Shown here: piece after piece, positions 1 to 9,778 of the stretch | How the letters are laid out: each line of letters begins with the position of its first letter | Position numbering within the stretch: position 1 is the stretch's first letter | Assembly (NCBI RefSeq): GCF_012275445.1 | Contig: NZ_JAAZQK010000002.1 | Location: forward strand, 372,001-436,000 | Reading direction: 5' to 3' | Source of the DNA: Rhizobacter sp. SG703 | GTDB taxonomy: Bacteria > Pseudomonadota > Gammaproteobacteria > Burkholderiales > Burkholderiaceae_C | DNA: 64,000 nucleotides | Translations under genes and position numbers: made by a program | The notes under the pieces: model-generated | What the model was told of the DNA's origin: nothing | The model's database searches: none | What the model saw: the letters and a program-made list of their open reading frames with translations, nothing else

Positions 1-285
1 GAAGACGACGTCGCCTTCGCGGTCGATCAGCTTGACCTGCGTGTCGGCGGTGAACTGGTTCTTCGAGCCGGCCTTCTCGTAGATCTCGATCGCGAGCGGG
101 TAGTCGTGCTTGGCGTCCTTGAAGGCCGGCACTTCCTCATAGGCCACGCCGCCGGTCACGTAGGTGATGTCGCCGGCCTGCTTGGAGGCCGGCAGCGGCG
201 CGCGGTCGTCCTGGGCCCACACGGCGGTGGAGGCGATCGCGACGGCAGCGACGATCGGGGCGAGCAGGGTCTTGTGGCTGGTCAT
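1..285 (-). CDS. Secreted protein with carboxypeptidase-regulatory-like character (3' end outside window)
   Basis: The gene reads leftwards from an ATG at 285 and is still open after 95 codons at the window edge. An AGAAAGGA ribosome-binding site lies six bases upstream of the ATG. Residues 1-24 form a signal peptide (hydrophobic AIVAAVAIASTAVWA-like core, cleavage before QDD), so the product is exported. The mature part starts with a GDITYVTGGV stretch. This resembles small exported betaproteobacterial proteins annotated as carboxypeptidase regulatory-like, but that match is from memory and weak. No catalytic motif is visible in the part present, and the function is unknown. Confidence 0.55.
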   Translation of the reverse strand, partial: MTSHKTLLAPIVAAVAIASTAVWAQDDRAPLPASKQAGDITYVTGGVAYEEVPAFKDAKHDYPLAIEIYEKAGSKNQFTADTQVKLIDREGDVVF

Positions 286-425
286 GATGCAGTCCTTTCT
301 TTGCCATGACGGTGACCCCATTGGACTGCTGGCGGCGCGCAGCGTGCCTGGGACGAGGCCGACGATGCGGGACGGGCATCCTCGCACCGCCGTGTCAGTG
401 CAGAGGCCTTTCTCCGTAGGACAGC

Positions 426-452
426 AAAAAGCCGACCCGCAGGTCGGCTTTT
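426..452 (-). terminator. Intrinsic terminator after the degQ-type gene
   Basis: A perfect 7-bp stem (GCCGACC/GGTCGGC, 431-448, 4-nt loop) is followed on the minus strand by five T residues (426-430) and preceded by four A residues. It lies 26 bases beyond the stop of the protease gene at 478. The A/T runs on both sides mean it could work in both directions, but the only gene ending here is on the minus strand. Confidence 0.65.
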
Positions 453-477
453 GCATGGGCAACGCCGAGACGCCGCG

Positions 478-1977
478 TCAGCCCAGGTTCACCGGCACGA
501 AGATCCGCTCCCCGTCCCGCTCGACCAGCAGCGCGACGCTCTTCGGCTTGCCGGCCATCACCGCGCGCACCTGCTCGATCGACGTGACCGGCTTGCCGTT
601 GATGGCCAGCAGCACGTCGCCCGCCTCGATGCCGGCGCGTGCGGCCGGACCATCGGCGTTCTCGACCACCAGGCCCTGCTCCAGCTTGCTCTGGCGCTTC
701 TCTTCGCGCGTCAGCTGGCGCAGCGACAGCCCGAGCTGCACGCCCTGCGAATCGCCGCCGTTGGCCGACGCCACGTCTTCGTCCGGATCGGCACCGCCCA
801 GCTTCACGTCGATCGTCCGCTCGGCGCGGTCGCGCCAGACGCTCAGCTTCACCTTGTCGCCGGGCGCCGCGAGGCCGATGCGGCTCGACAACGCACCCGA
901 GCGCACGATCGGGTCGCCGTTCACCGCGGTGATCACGTCGCCCGGCTTCAGGCCGGCCTTCTCGGCGGCGCTGTCCTTGCTGACCTTCGCGACCAGCGCG
1001 CCGTCCGGGCGCTTCATGCCGAAGGATTCGGCCAGGCTCTGGTTCACGTCCTGCACCGCGACGCCCAGGCGGCCGTGCGTCGCGCGGCCGGTCGCGACGA
1101 TCTGGTCCTTGACCTTCAGCGCGACGTTGATCGGGATCGCGAAGCTCAGGCCCTGGAAGCCGCCGGTCTGCGAGTAGATCTGCGCATTGATGCCGATCAC
1201 CGCGCCGCTGCCGTCGAACAGCGGGCCGCCGGAGTTGCCGGGGTTCACCGCCGCATCGGTCTGGATGAACGGCACGACGGCATCGCCGGGCAGAGAGCGG
1301 CCCTTTGCGCTGATGATGCCGGTGGTCGCGGTCTGCTCGAAGCCGTACGGCGCGCCGATCGCCAGCACCGGGTCGCCGACCTCGATGTTCTGCGGATCGC
1401 CCAGGCGCACGATCGGCAGGTCCTTGGCCTGGATGCGCAGCACCGCGATGTCGGTGGCGGCGTCGGAGCCCAGCACCTTGGCCGAGAACTCGCGGCGGTC
1501 GCTCAGCTTGACGGTCACTTCCTTCGCTTCGCGCACGACGTGGGCGTTGGTCAGGATCAGGCCGTCGGCGCTGATGATGAAGCCCGAGCCCTGGCCGCGG
1601 AACGGCACCGACGGGTTGTTGCGCTGGCCGCGCTGCTGGAAGCCGGGCAGGCCGCGGAAGAACTGGAAGAACGGATCGTTCTCGGCGCCGGGCGGCAGGC
1701 CCTGCTGCTGTTGCTCTTCGGCCGAGGCCTTGTGCAGGCCGGCGACGGTGACGCCGACGACGGCCGGGCCGGAGGTGGCGACGATCGCGCGGTAGTTGGG
1801 CACCTGGCCCGCGGCCGGCAGCATCGGCACCGGGGCCGGCGGGGTGCTGGTGACGGCCACCGGCTTCGCGTCGGATTTGCTCTTCAGCCACTCGGGCGTC
1901 AGGCTGAAGGCGCCGGCCGATCCGGCGGCCAGCACGCCGGCTGCAGCGAGCGCAGCGGTCAACGACTTCATCTTCAT
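478..1977 (-). CDS. degQ: Periplasmic DegQ/HtrA-family serine endoprotease
   Basis: This is a 499-residue HtrA-family protease/chaperone that degrades misfolded proteins in the periplasm. The catalytic triad is visible: His146 (TNAHVV), Asp176 (TDIAVL) and Ser249 (GNSGGPL). Two PDZ domains follow, around residues 275-375 and 390-490. The start at 1977 is chosen because AGGAG lies seven bases upstream and the protein then opens with a signal peptide (MKMKSLTAALAAAGVLA). An ATG 39 bases further upstream in the same frame would put charged residues before the signal. A Gln-rich, Phe-rich loop before the His (residues 86-112) corresponds to the family's LA-loop region. The gene is monocistronic, with its own terminator. 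Whether it is the DegP, DegQ or MucD orthologue cannot be settled here. Confidence 0.9.
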   Translation of the reverse strand: MKMKSLTAALAAAGVLAAGSAGAFSLTPEWLKSKSDAKPVAVTSTPPAPVPMLPAAGQVPNYRAIVATSGPAVVGVTVAGLHKASAEEQQQQGLPPGAENDPFFQFFRGLPGFQQRGQRNNPSVPFRGQGSGFIISADGLILTNAHVVREAKEVTVKLSDRREFSAKVLGSDAATDIAVLRIQAKDLPIVRLGDPQNIEVGDPVLAIGAPYGFEQTATTGIISAKGRSLPGDAVVPFIQTDAAVNPGNSGGPLFDGSGAVIGINAQIYSQTGGFQGLSFAIPINVALKVKDQIVATGRATHGRLGVAVQDVNQSLAESFGMKRPDGALVAKVSKDSAAEKAGLKPGDVITAVNGDPIVRSGALSSRIGLAAPGDKVKLSVWRDRAERTIDVKLGGADPDEDVASANGGDSQGVQLGLSLRQLTREEKRQSKLEQGLVVENADGPAARAGIEAGDVLLAINGKPVTSIEQVRAVMAGKPKSVALLVERDGERIFVPVNLG

Positions 1978-2073
1978 GTGATCTCCTGGGGACAAGCGTC
2001 GCGGGGGATTCCGCATGGGACGAAAGATAAGGGCCGGCGGTTAGAAGTCGATTAGGGGTTGGTGAGGCGAAGG

Positions 2074-3402
2074 TTAAGACCGCGGCGCCAGCACCGTCGC
2101 GACACACTCCCCGAACCCGATGCGCCGCTGCCCGGCGCGCTCGCAGAAGGCGCGCAGCGCGACGCTGTCGCCATCCTGCAGGAAGCGCCGCGTCTCGCCG
2201 TTCGGCAGCGTGATCGGCTCCCTGCCGCCGCGCGTCAGCTCCAGCAACGAGCCGCCCTGCGCCGGCAGCGGCCCCGACTGCGTGCCGCTGCCCAGCAGGT
2301 CGCCGGGCCGCAGGTTGCAGCCGTTGCTGCTGTGGTGCGCCACCAGCTGCGCCAGCGTCCAGTACGCGTCGCGGAAGTTCGACTGCATCAACCGCTCCGC
2401 CGCATCGCCGCGCTCGCGCATCGCCGGCGTCTGCAGCCACACCTCGAGCGCGATGTCGATCGCGCCCTGCGCGCGGTTGGCCTCGCCGTCGAGGTGGGGC
2501 AGCGGCTGCGGCCGGTCGGCGGCGCGCTCGAACGGCCGGCGGAACGGCTGCAGCGCCTCCATCGTGACGATCCACGGCGACAGCGTGGTCGCGAAATTCT
2601 TCGCGAGGAAGGGCCCGAGCGGCTGGTACTCCCAGGCCTGCACGTCGCGCGCCGACCAGTCGTTCAGCAGCACCAGACCGGCGAGGTGCTGCTCGGCCCG
2701 CGCCATCGGGATCGGCTCGCCCAGCGCGTTGCCGGGGCCGACGATCGCGCCGAGTTCCAGTTCGTAATCCAGCCGCTGGCACGGTCCGAACACCGGGACG
2801 GCGGCGTCGGTCTTGTACTGCCCGCGCGGACGACGGAAGTCCTGCCCGCTGACCTGCAGCGACGAGCTGCGGCCGTGGTAGCCGATCGGCACCCACTCGT
2901 AGTTCGGCAGCAGCGGCTGGTCGGGCCGGAACAGCTTGCCGACCGCCGTCGCATGGTGGATGCCGGTGAAGAAATCGGTGTAGTCGCCGACCTCGCACGG
3001 CAGCGCCATCTCGGCTTGCGCCTGCGGCACCAGGCAGGGCTGCAGCCACCGCTCGCTGCCGGAGCCTTCGCGCAAGGCCAGCGACAGCACGCTGCGCAGC
3101 GTGCGGCGCGCCGCGGCACCGAGCGCGATGAACGCGTTGAGTTCGCCACGCGCCAGCAGCTCGATCAGTGGCGACACCTCGGGCGACCACGACCCGGCCT
3201 CGCACGCGAGCCGCAGGTCGAGCACCGCCTCGCCGATCGCGACGCCGGCACGCAGCGGCTCGTCGCTGCCACGCCGCCGGAAGCGCCCGAGCGGCAGGTT
3301 CTGCAGCGGAAAATCGGTCAGCGGGTCGTTGGCCGACGCCACCCAGCTGCGCAGCGCGGCATCGTGCGTGGCATCGAGGCCGTGGCGGTCGAGGCCGCTC
3401 AT
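2074..3402 (-). CDS. fahA: Fumarylacetoacetase
   Basis: This 442-residue enzyme catalyses the last step of tyrosine/homogentisate degradation, splitting fumarylacetoacetate into fumarate and acetoacetate. The diagnostic [20 protein letters not shown]-type block and the GYHGRSSS motif of the FAH fold are both present, and the length matches the family. The start ATG at 3402 overlaps the hmgA stop in an ATGA arrangement, so the two genes are translationally coupled in one operon. Maleylacetoacetate isomerase, which would normally act between them, is not in this window and must be elsewhere. Confidence 0.95.
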   Translation of the reverse strand: MSGLDRHGLDATHDAALRSWVASANDPLTDFPLQNLPLGRFRRRGSDEPLRAGVAIGEAVLDLRLACEAGSWSPEVSPLIELLARGELNAFIALGAAARRTLRSVLSLALREGSGSERWLQPCLVPQAQAEMALPCEVGDYTDFFTGIHHATAVGKLFRPDQPLLPNYEWVPIGYHGRSSSLQVSGQDFRRPRGQYKTDAAVPVFGPCQRLDYELELGAIVGPGNALGEPIPMARAEQHLAGLVLLNDWSARDVQAWEYQPLGPFLAKNFATTLSPWIVTMEALQPFRRPFERAADRPQPLPHLDGEANRAQGAIDIALEVWLQTPAMRERGDAAERLMQSNFRDAYWTLAQLVAHHSSNGCNLRPGDLLGSGTQSGPLPAQGGSLLELTRGGREPITLPNGETRRFLQDGDSVALRAFCERAGQRRIGFGECVATVLAPRS

Positions 3403-4700
3403 TGGAATCCGTCCTTCAGGTTGCGCCAGCAATCCGCATAGGCGGCATCGAGCGCGCCGCCGTTCATCGCCCACTCGGTCGGGCGGAAGCGGTAGCGGCT
3501 TTCGAACATGAAGGCCAGCGTGTGGTCGAGCTTGTGCGGCGCGAGCGGTGCGTTCGATGCGCGTTCGAACGCATCGGCGTCCGGGCCGTGCGGCACCATG
3601 CAGTTGTGCAGGCTCGCGCCGCCGGGCCGGAAGCCTTCGGGCTTCGCGTCGTACTGGCCATGCACCAGCCCCATGAACTCGCTCATCAGGTTGCGGTGGT
3701 ACCAGGGCGGGCGGAAGGTGTCCTCGGCCACCAGCCAGCGCGGCGGGAAGATCACGAAGTCGCAGTTGGCGGTGCCCGGCGTGTCGCTCGGCGAGGTCAG
3801 CACCGTGAAGATCGACGGGTCCGGATGGTCGAAGCTGATCGAGCCGATCGTCATGAAATGGGCGGTGTCGTACTTCAGCGGCGCCAGGTTGCCATGCCAG
3901 CCGACCACGTTGAACGGCGACGCCGCGCAGCGCGCCGCCCACAGCCGGCCGCCGTATTTCTTGATCAGCTCGTGCGGCGCCGCGTCCTGTTCGAACGCGG
4001 CGACCGGCGCGAGGAAATCGCGCGGGTTCGCCAGGCCGTTGCTGCCGATCGGCCCGAGCTCCGGCAGGCGGAAATGCGCGCCGTGGTTCTCGCACACATA
4101 CACCCGCGACGGCCCGTCGACCGCCACCTTGAAGACCATGCCGCGCGGCAGCAACGCGATCTCGCCGGGCGCCACCTGCAGCACGCCGAGCTCGGTCGTG
4201 ATCGTCAACGCGCCCTGCTGCGGCACGAGCAGCATCTCGCCGTCGGCATTGACGAAGGCGCGCTGCGTCATCGAGCGGTTGACGAACGCGATGTGCGCGG
4301 CCATGCCGGTCTGCGCATCGACGTCGCCATTGACGACGATGCTGCGCAGCCCGTCGACGAAATCCAGCGGCTCGGCCGCGGCCTCGGGCACCGGCGTCGG
4401 CGACCAGCGCAGCGGATCGGGCGGCGCATCGACGCCCCCGGCAGCACCGCTCTTCCACCACGGCTGCGCATGCGGCACATAGCCGCCGACCACCACCGAC
4501 GGCTGGCGGCGGTACATCCAGGTGCGACGGTTCTCGGCACGCGGCGCGGTGAACGCCGCGCCGCTCAGCAGCTCGGCATACAGCCCGTGCGCCGCCTTCT
4601 GCGGGCTGTTGCGGCCCGTGGGCAGCACGCCGGGCACCGCCTCGCTCGCGAACTGGTTGCCGAAGCCGCTCTGGTAGCGCAGGGGGTCGAGGGATGCCAT
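3399..4700 (-). CDS. hmgA: Homogentisate 1,2-dioxygenase
   Basis: This 433-residue non-haem iron dioxygenase opens the aromatic ring of homogentisate to give maleylacetoacetate. The family signature [12 protein letters not shown] supplies an iron-ligand His and Glu, and a second His lies in the [10 protein letters not shown] block. The N-terminal YQSGFGNxFxSE motif is intact. It is the first gene of an hmgA-fahA operon, has an AAGGAG ribosome-binding site, and is transcribed away from an IclR-type regulator 83 bases upstream, which is a likely local controller. No hppD (4-hydroxyphenylpyruvate dioxygenase) is present in the window. Confidence 0.96.
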   Translation of the reverse strand: MASLDPLRYQSGFGNQFASEAVPGVLPTGRNSPQKAAHGLYAELLSGAAFTAPRAENRRTWMYRRQPSVVVGGYVPHAQPWWKSGAAGGVDAPPDPLRWSPTPVPEAAAEPLDFVDGLRSIVVNGDVDAQTGMAAHIAFVNRSMTQRAFVNADGEMLLVPQQGALTITTELGVLQVAPGEIALLPRGMVFKVAVDGPSRVYVCENHGAHFRLPELGPIGSNGLANPRDFLAPVAAFEQDAAPHELIKKYGGRLWAARCAASPFNVVGWHGNLAPLKYDTAHFMTIGSISFDHPDPSIFTVLTSPSDTPGTANCDFVIFPPRWLVAEDTFRPPWYHRNLMSEFMGLVHGQYDAKPEGFRPGGASLHNCMVPHGPDADAFERASNAPLAPHKLDHTLAFMFESRYRFRPTEWAMNGGALDAAYADCWRNLKDGFQ

Positions 4701-4783
4701 CGGTGTCTCCTTGAATCGCGGCTTGATCTTCGCCAGAAGATTCGTTACTGTCTAATTCATTCTACATATCCAAATTCAGCCTG
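4701..4783. promoter_or_regulatory. Divergent promoter region between hmgA and the IclR regulator
   Basis: These 83 bases are clearly more AT-rich than their surroundings and must carry promoters for both divergent genes. AATTCA occurs twice, at 4754-4759 and 4773-4778, 19 bases apart. The region between contains an imperfect palindrome centred near 4764. IclR proteins usually bind a palindrome or paired half-sites overlapping divergent promoters, so this is the best candidate operator. No clean -35/-10 pair stands out. Confidence 0.4.
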
Positions 4784-5569
4784 ATGCCCGAAACCCCCAA
4801 CGCCCCTCGCGGCATCCAGAGCATCGAGGTCGGCGGCCAGTTGCTGCGCGCGCTCGCCCACCGCGGCCGACCGATGGCGCTGAAGGACCTGGCGCGCGAA
4901 GCCGGCATGGCCCCGGCAAAGGCGCACCCCTACCTGGTCAGCTTCGGCAAGCTCGGGCTGATCGCGCAGGACGCCGCGTCGGGCCGCTACGGCCTGGGCC
5001 CGCTCGCGATGGAGCTCGGGCTGATCAGCCTGCAGCAGTTCGACCCGCTGCGCCTGGCCACACCGCTGTTGCCGGCGCTGGCCGCGCAGGTCGGCCACAC
5101 CGTCGCGATCGCGGTGTGGGGCAACCGCGGGCCGACCATCGTGCGTGTCGAGGAAGCGCCGTCTGCGGTGCACGTCAACATGCGCCACGGCACCGTGATG
5201 TCGATGCGCGGCACCGCATCGGGCCTGCTGTTCGCCGCGCACCTGCCGCCGGCGCGGCTGCGCGAGGTGCTGGCGCAGGAACCCCACGGCGGCCTGCGCA
5301 CGCTCGATGCGGCCTTCAGCGCGCAGCTGGCCACCGTCCGCAGCGAGGGCCTGAGCCGCGTCGTCGACGGCGCGGTGCCAGGCGTCAGCGCGATGGCGGC
5401 GCCGGTGTTCGACCTGCATGGCGACCTGGTGCTGAGCTTGGCCGCGATCGGCCCGAACGCCACCTTCGACACCCGGCTCGACGGCCCGCTCGCCCGGGCG
5501 CTGATAGCCTGCGCCGCGCAGGTGTCGCGCCAGCTCGGCGGCGCGGACCTGTCGGATGCACCGGTATAG
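4784..5569 (+). CDS. IclR-family transcriptional regulator, probably controlling hmgA-fahA
   Basis: The 261-residue protein has an N-terminal winged helix-turn-helix (about residues 10-75, typical IclR phrase GIQSIEVGGQLLRAL and the LKDLAREAGM recognition region). A C-terminal IclR effector-binding domain follows (about residues 85-250). It is transcribed divergently from homogentisate dioxygenase, a standard arrangement for a local pathway regulator such as HmgR. The effector is probably homogentisate or a related aromatic, but that is inferred from position only. TATAGT at 5564-5569 overlaps its stop codon and could be a -10 element for the next gene. Confidence 0.88.
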   Translation: MPETPNAPRGIQSIEVGGQLLRALAHRGRPMALKDLAREAGMAPAKAHPYLVSFGKLGLIAQDAASGRYGLGPLAMELGLISLQQFDPLRLATPLLPALAAQVGHTVAIAVWGNRGPTIVRVEEAPSAVHVNMRHGTVMSMRGTASGLLFAAHLPPARLREVLAQEPHGGLRTLDAAFSAQLATVRSEGLSRVVDGAVPGVSAMAAPVFDLHGDLVLSLAAIGPNATFDTRLDGPLARALIACAAQVSRQLGGADLSDAPV

Positions 5570-5600
5570 TGGCCAGTTCACCAACCGATCGGAGCGAGGG

Positions 5601-7136
5601 ATGGGAGTTCAACGCCAACGGCAAGCCGGCGCACGCGTGCGCGCATCGTGGGTCAGCCTGCTCGTCGCAGCGGCCGCCCTCACCGCCTGCGGCGGCAGCT
5701 CCGACGAATCCGGCAACCGCCTCGCGTCGGCGTCGCAGTACGCGCAGCAATGCGCACCGACCAACCCCGATGCCCCGGCCGCCAACCGCACCGGCAGCCT
5801 CGACACCGAAAAGTTGTGGATGCGCGCCTACCTGGGCGACGCCTACCTCTGGTACGACGAGATCCCGAACGTTGCTCCGAACGCCGCGCAGTACAGCAAC
5901 ACTGCCGACGTCTATGGCTCGCTCGACAACTATTTCGAAGCGCTGAAGACGCCCAGCATCACCGCCAGCGGTGCGCGCAAGGACCGGTTCAGCTTCCTGG
6001 TCCGGACCGACACCTCCACCGCGCTGTTCGACTCCGGCATCGAAGCCGGCACCGGCGTCAACTGGCGCATGCTGTCGTCGCGGGCGCCGCGCGGGCTGCG
6101 CGTGTCGTACGTGACGCCCGGCACCGAGGCCGCCACCAAGGGCGTGCTGCGCGGCGACACGCTGGTGACCGTCGACGGCGTGTCGGCCGACGACGAAACC
6201 GCGGCCGGCGTCGGCGTGCTCAATGCCGCGCTGTTTCCGGGCAACACCGGCGGCACGCACAGCTACGTCTTCAACCGCGCCGGCGTCGGCCAGGTCGCCG
6301 TCTCGATGACGACGGCCGCCATCACGACGAAGCCGGTGCTGAACTACAGCGTGATCGACACCGGTGCCGGCAAGGTCGGCAACATCGTGTTCACGTCGCA
6401 CGTGGCGCCGGCCGAGGCGCAGCTGATCGAAGCGTTCACGGCGCTGAAGGCGCAGGGCGCGACCGACCTGGTGCTCGACCTGCGCTACAACGGCGGCGGC
6501 TACCTCTACATCGCGAGCGAGCTGGCCTACATGATCGCCGGCCCGGCACGCACCGGCGGCAAGGTGTTCGAGAAGCTGAACTACAACGCGAAGCGCACAT
6601 CGGACAACGCCCAGGCGCCCTACCCGTTCCAGTCCACCAGCACCGCCAACGCAGCGCTGCCGACGCTCGACCTGGCGCGCGTCTACGTGCTGACCACGAG
6701 CGAGACCTGCTCGGCCAGCGAATCGGTGATCAACAGCCTGCGCGGCGTCGATGTCGACGTGCGGCAGATCGGCAGCACCTCCTGCGGCAAGCCCTACGGC
6801 TTCGCGGCGCAGGACAACTGCGGCATCTCGTACTTCCCGATCGAGTTCCAGGGCGTCAACGCGAAGGGCTTCGGCGACTATGCCGACGGCTTCACGCCGA
6901 ACGGCGCCGGTGCCACCGGCATCGCCGGCTGCACGGCCGCCGACGACTTCACGCAGCCGCTCGGCAGCCCGAACGAGGGCCTGCTGAAGGCCGCGCTCGG
7001 CTACCGCGCGAACGGCACCTGCCCGGTGGCCGCCTCGCAGGAATCTCCGCAGGCGCTGGGCGTGCTGGCGGGCCGCGGCGCCGCGCTGCGCGGCCGGCCG
7101 CTGCTGAGCAACCGTTTCCTCAGGCCGTCGCGCTGA
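5601..7136 (+). CDS. Lipoprotein S41-family (C-terminal processing type) peptidase
   Basis: The 511-residue product opens with a lipoprotein signal ending in LTAC, so Cys30 or so is the likely lipidation site and the protein sits on the inner or outer membrane facing the periplasm. A PDZ-like segment (about residues 160-210, TPGTEAATKGVLRGDTLV) precedes an S41 peptidase domain. The nucleophile region reads ETCSASESVINSLRG, matching the SASE serine motif of the CtpA/tail-specific protease family. The start is the ATG at 5601 because GGAG lies just upstream and the signal peptide then begins. Its 3' end overlaps the convergent pcaCD gene by 17 bases. The substrate is unknown. Confidence 0.85.
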   Translation: MGVQRQRQAGARVRASWVSLLVAAAALTACGGSSDESGNRLASASQYAQQCAPTNPDAPAANRTGSLDTEKLWMRAYLGDAYLWYDEIPNVAPNAAQYSNTADVYGSLDNYFEALKTPSITASGARKDRFSFLVRTDTSTALFDSGIEAGTGVNWRMLSSRAPRGLRVSYVTPGTEAATKGVLRGDTLVTVDGVSADDETAAGVGVLNAALFPGNTGGTHSYVFNRAGVGQVAVSMTTAAITTKPVLNYSVIDTGAGKVGNIVFTSHVAPAEAQLIEAFTALKAQGATDLVLDLRYNGGGYLYIASELAYMIAGPARTGGKVFEKLNYNAKRTSDNAQAPYPFQSTSTANAALPTLDLARVYVLTTSETCSASESVINSLRGVDVDVRQIGSTSCGKPYGFAAQDNCGISYFPIEFQGVNAKGFGDYADGFTPNGAGATGIAGCTAADDFTQPLGSPNEGLLKAALGYRANGTCPVAASQESPQALGVLAGRGAALRGRPLLSNRFLRPSR

Positions 7137-8328
7137 CGAAGCCCTCGACGAGCGCCGCGAACCGCTGCGGCTGCTCGACCACGCTGAGGTGCGAGGCCTC
7201 GGCCAGCACCTCGAGCCGCGCGCCGGGAATGCGTTCGGCGATCGCCTGCGACATCGCGACCGGCGCGCCGACGTCCAGCTCGCCGGCGATCACCAGCGTC
7301 GGGCAGCGCACCTGCGGCAGCCGGTCGAGCCAGTCGACCTCGCGCACCGCGTGGCAGGTCGCGGCATAGCCGGCAGCCGACGTTCGCAGCAGCGCCGCGC
7401 GGAACGCCGCCAGCGCCTGCGGCCGCTCGCGGCGGAAGCCGGCGTGGAAGTAGCGCTCCATCACCATGTCGGCAATGGCTCCCAGCCCGCCCTGTTCGAC
7501 GGCCGCGATGCGCTGCGCCCAGGCCGCCTGCGCCGCCTCGGGGTAGCGCGCGGTGGTGTTGGCGAGCACCAGCGAGCGCACCAGCTCCGGGTGGCGGATC
7601 GCCAGGCCCTGGCCGACCATGCCGCCGAGCGACAGCCCGACCCAGCTCACCGGCCCGACGCCCCATTCGCGGATCACGCGGGCCGCGTCGTCGACCAGTT
7701 CGTTCATGCGGTACGGCCCCGCCGGCACCGCCGAACCACCGTGGCCGCGGTGGTCGTAGCGCAGCACCTCGTGGCGCGGCGCGAGCGTGGCGGCGAGCGC
7801 GTCCCACATGCCCAGGTCGAGCCCGAGCGCATGGCTCAGCACCACCGGCGACCCCTCGCCCTGCAGCGCGACCTTCAGCTGTGGCCGGCTGAAGGTGTGG
7901 TGGCTCGATGCGCGCACGCCGGCCGACAGCGGCGCCGGCGGCGGCAGCAGGCCTTCGTCGCGCAGGATCTGCGTGGTCAGCTTGAACGCGGTGTTGGCGG
8001 CCGGCACGCCGCAGTAGATCGCGCCCTGCATCAGCGTTTCGCGGATCTGCTCGACCGGCACGCCGCCGCGCACCGCGGCGCGGCAGTGCAGCTCGAATTC
8101 CTCCCAGCGCGCGAGGCCCATCGTCATGCCCAGCACCAGCAGCCGGCGCGTCGTGGTGTCGAGCCCCGGGCGGCCCCAGATGTCGTGCCAGGCATAGCGC
8201 GTGATCAGCGACTGGAAATCGGCGTTGAAGGCCGACGTGCCGTCCAGCGACTGGTCGACCCATGCATCGCCCAGCACCGCGCGGCGGTTCTTCAGGCCGC
8301 GGTCGAAATCATCCTGTTGCTCCGCCAT
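7120..8328 (-). CDS. pcaCD: Fused 4-carboxymuconolactone decarboxylase / 3-oxoadipate enol-lactonase (PcaC-PcaD)
   Basis: Residues 1-125 form a carboxymuconolactone decarboxylase domain (RxLLVLGMTMGLARWEEFELHC, then GVPVEQIRETLMQGAIYCGVPA). After a short linker, residues 145-402 form an alpha/beta hydrolase with nucleophile elbow GLSLGG, an acidic residue in AGELDVGAP and a histidine in EASHLSVVEQP. These are the enol-lactonase features of PcaD. The single 402-residue protein should therefore carry out two consecutive steps of the protocatechuate branch of the beta-ketoadipate pathway. The domain order is C then D, the reverse of the actinobacterial PcaL fusion as usually described. It lies 24 bases downstream of pcaB in the same operon. 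Confidence 0.88.
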   Translation of the reverse strand: MAEQQDDFDRGLKNRRAVLGDAWVDQSLDGTSAFNADFQSLITRYAWHDIWGRPGLDTTTRRLLVLGMTMGLARWEEFELHCRAAVRGGVPVEQIRETLMQGAIYCGVPAANTAFKLTTQILRDEGLLPPPAPLSAGVRASSHHTFSRPQLKVALQGEGSPVVLSHALGLDLGMWDALAATLAPRHEVLRYDHRGHGGSAVPAGPYRMNELVDDAARVIREWGVGPVSWVGLSLGGMVGQGLAIRHPELVRSLVLANTTARYPEAAQAAWAQRIAAVEQGGLGAIADMVMERYFHAGFRRERPQALAAFRAALLRTSAAGYAATCHAVREVDWLDRLPQVRCPTLVIAGELDVGAPVAMSQAIAERIPGARLEVLAEASHLSVVEQPQRFAALVEGFVSATA

Positions 8329-8352
8329 GACGGCCCCCTTTCGAGAATGGAT

Positions 8353-9765
8353 TCACTGCGGCAGCCAGGCCGACCACGGCGCGTCGGCGGCCAGTGCATC
8401 GGCGCGCTGCTGCCACAGCGCGAGCTGCGGATCGGCCACGCGGCTCGCGTGCGCCGCGGCGAGGTCGACATCGAACAGCGCGTCGACCTGCCCGGCGCTG
8501 AGCACCGCGCTCAGCGCGTCGTCGCGGGCCAGCGCCTGCAGCAGCACCTCGCGCAGCGCCCGCCCGCCGGTCACCGCGTCGTGCGACCACGCCTCGAGCA
8601 GCGCATGCGCGCGCGCCTTGCCCAGTTGCAGCGCCAGCTGCATCGCGACCGCTTCGGCGAACACCAGCCCGTGCTGCGCATCGATCTGGTGACGCATCCG
8701 CGCGGCGTCGACCTGCAAACCCGGCGCGGCATCGGCCAGCGCCTTCAGCGCACCATGCACGCCGAGGTACAGCCCGGCCGTTTCGGCCAGTTCGGCCTGC
8801 CAGTTGCCGAGGCCACGCTCATGCTCCTGCACCATCGCGGCCAGCAGCGCGGCCACGCGGTGCGGCGTGCGCAGCGCGCCGGCCAGCGCCGTCATCGCGG
8901 CCACCGGGTTGCGCTTGTGCGGCATCGTCGACGAGCCGCCGCGGCCGGCATCCGACGGCTCGGCCAGCTCGCCGAGTTCGCCCTGCGCCATCAGCGAGAT
9001 GTCTTTCGCGATCTTGCCGAGCGCGCCGGCCAGCACGCCGAGCTCGCCGGCCAGCGAGGCCAGCTCGTCGCGCTGCGTGTGCCACGGGCCGGGCGGCAGC
9101 CGCAGGCCGAGTTCGTCGGCCACGCGCCGGGCGACGGCCGGGCCGCGCTCGCCCATCGCCGACAACGTGCCGACCGCACCGCCCAGCTGCAGCTGCAGCG
9201 CCTGCAGCCCCGCGTCGCGCAGCCGCTGCCGGCAGCGCAGCAGCGGCGCGATCCAGGCCACCAGCTTGAAATCGACGCTGACCACCTGGGCCGGCTGCAT
9301 CAGCGTGCGCGCCAGCACCGGCACGCCGCGGTGTTGCCGCGCCAGCGCCAGCAGCGCGGCGGCAAGCGTGCCGAGATCGCGGTCGACCAGCGCCAGCGCG
9401 CGGCGCGTCGTCAGTGCCATGCCGGTGTCGATGACGTCCTGGCTGGTGCTGCCCCAGTGCACGAACCCGGCGGCGTCGGCGTCGAACAGGCCGACCGCCT
9501 GCGTCAGCGCCTTGACCAGCGGAATCGCGAGGCTGCCGGCGCGCCCGCTCGCATCGACCAGCGCATCCAGGTCGTACAGCTCGGCCTTGCAGACGCCGGC
9601 GATGGCCTGCGCGGCCGCAGCCGGCACCAGGCCTTCGGCGGCCTGGGCGCGCGCCAGCGCCGCCTCGAAGTCGAGCATGGCCTGCAGCACCGACGGCGGC
9701 GAGAACACCGCCGACATCTCTGGCGTCGACAGGAAGCGCTCGAAAACCGATGGCCCCGTCGACAT
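8353..9765 (-). CDS. pcaB: 3-carboxy-cis,cis-muconate cycloisomerase
   Basis: This 470-residue member of the fumarase/aspartase superfamily converts 3-carboxy-cis,cis-muconate to 4-carboxymuconolactone, the substrate of the enzyme encoded next. The superfamily signature GGSSTMPHKRNPVAA is intact, as is the GSTSQDVIDTG block that lines the active site. The ATG at 9765 has GGAGG six bases upstream. The protein is somewhat longer than enteric adenylosuccinate lyases and of normal PcaB length. The protocatechuate dioxygenase genes pcaGH are not in the window. Confidence 0.92.
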   Translation of the reverse strand: MSTGPSVFERFLSTPEMSAVFSPPSVLQAMLDFEAALARAQAAEGLVPAAAAQAIAGVCKAELYDLDALVDASGRAGSLAIPLVKALTQAVGLFDADAAGFVHWGSTSQDVIDTGMALTTRRALALVDRDLGTLAAALLALARQHRGVPVLARTLMQPAQVVSVDFKLVAWIAPLLRCRQRLRDAGLQALQLQLGGAVGTLSAMGERGPAVARRVADELGLRLPPGPWHTQRDELASLAGELGVLAGALGKIAKDISLMAQGELGELAEPSDAGRGGSSTMPHKRNPVAAMTALAGALRTPHRVAALLAAMVQEHERGLGNWQAELAETAGLYLGVHGALKALADAAPGLQVDAARMRHQIDAQHGLVFAEAVAMQLALQLGKARAHALLEAWSHDAVTGGRALREVLLQALARDDALSAVLSAGQVDALFDVDLAAAHASRVADPQLALWQQRADALAADAPWSAWLPQ

Positions 9766-9778
9766 CGCCCGCCTCCGC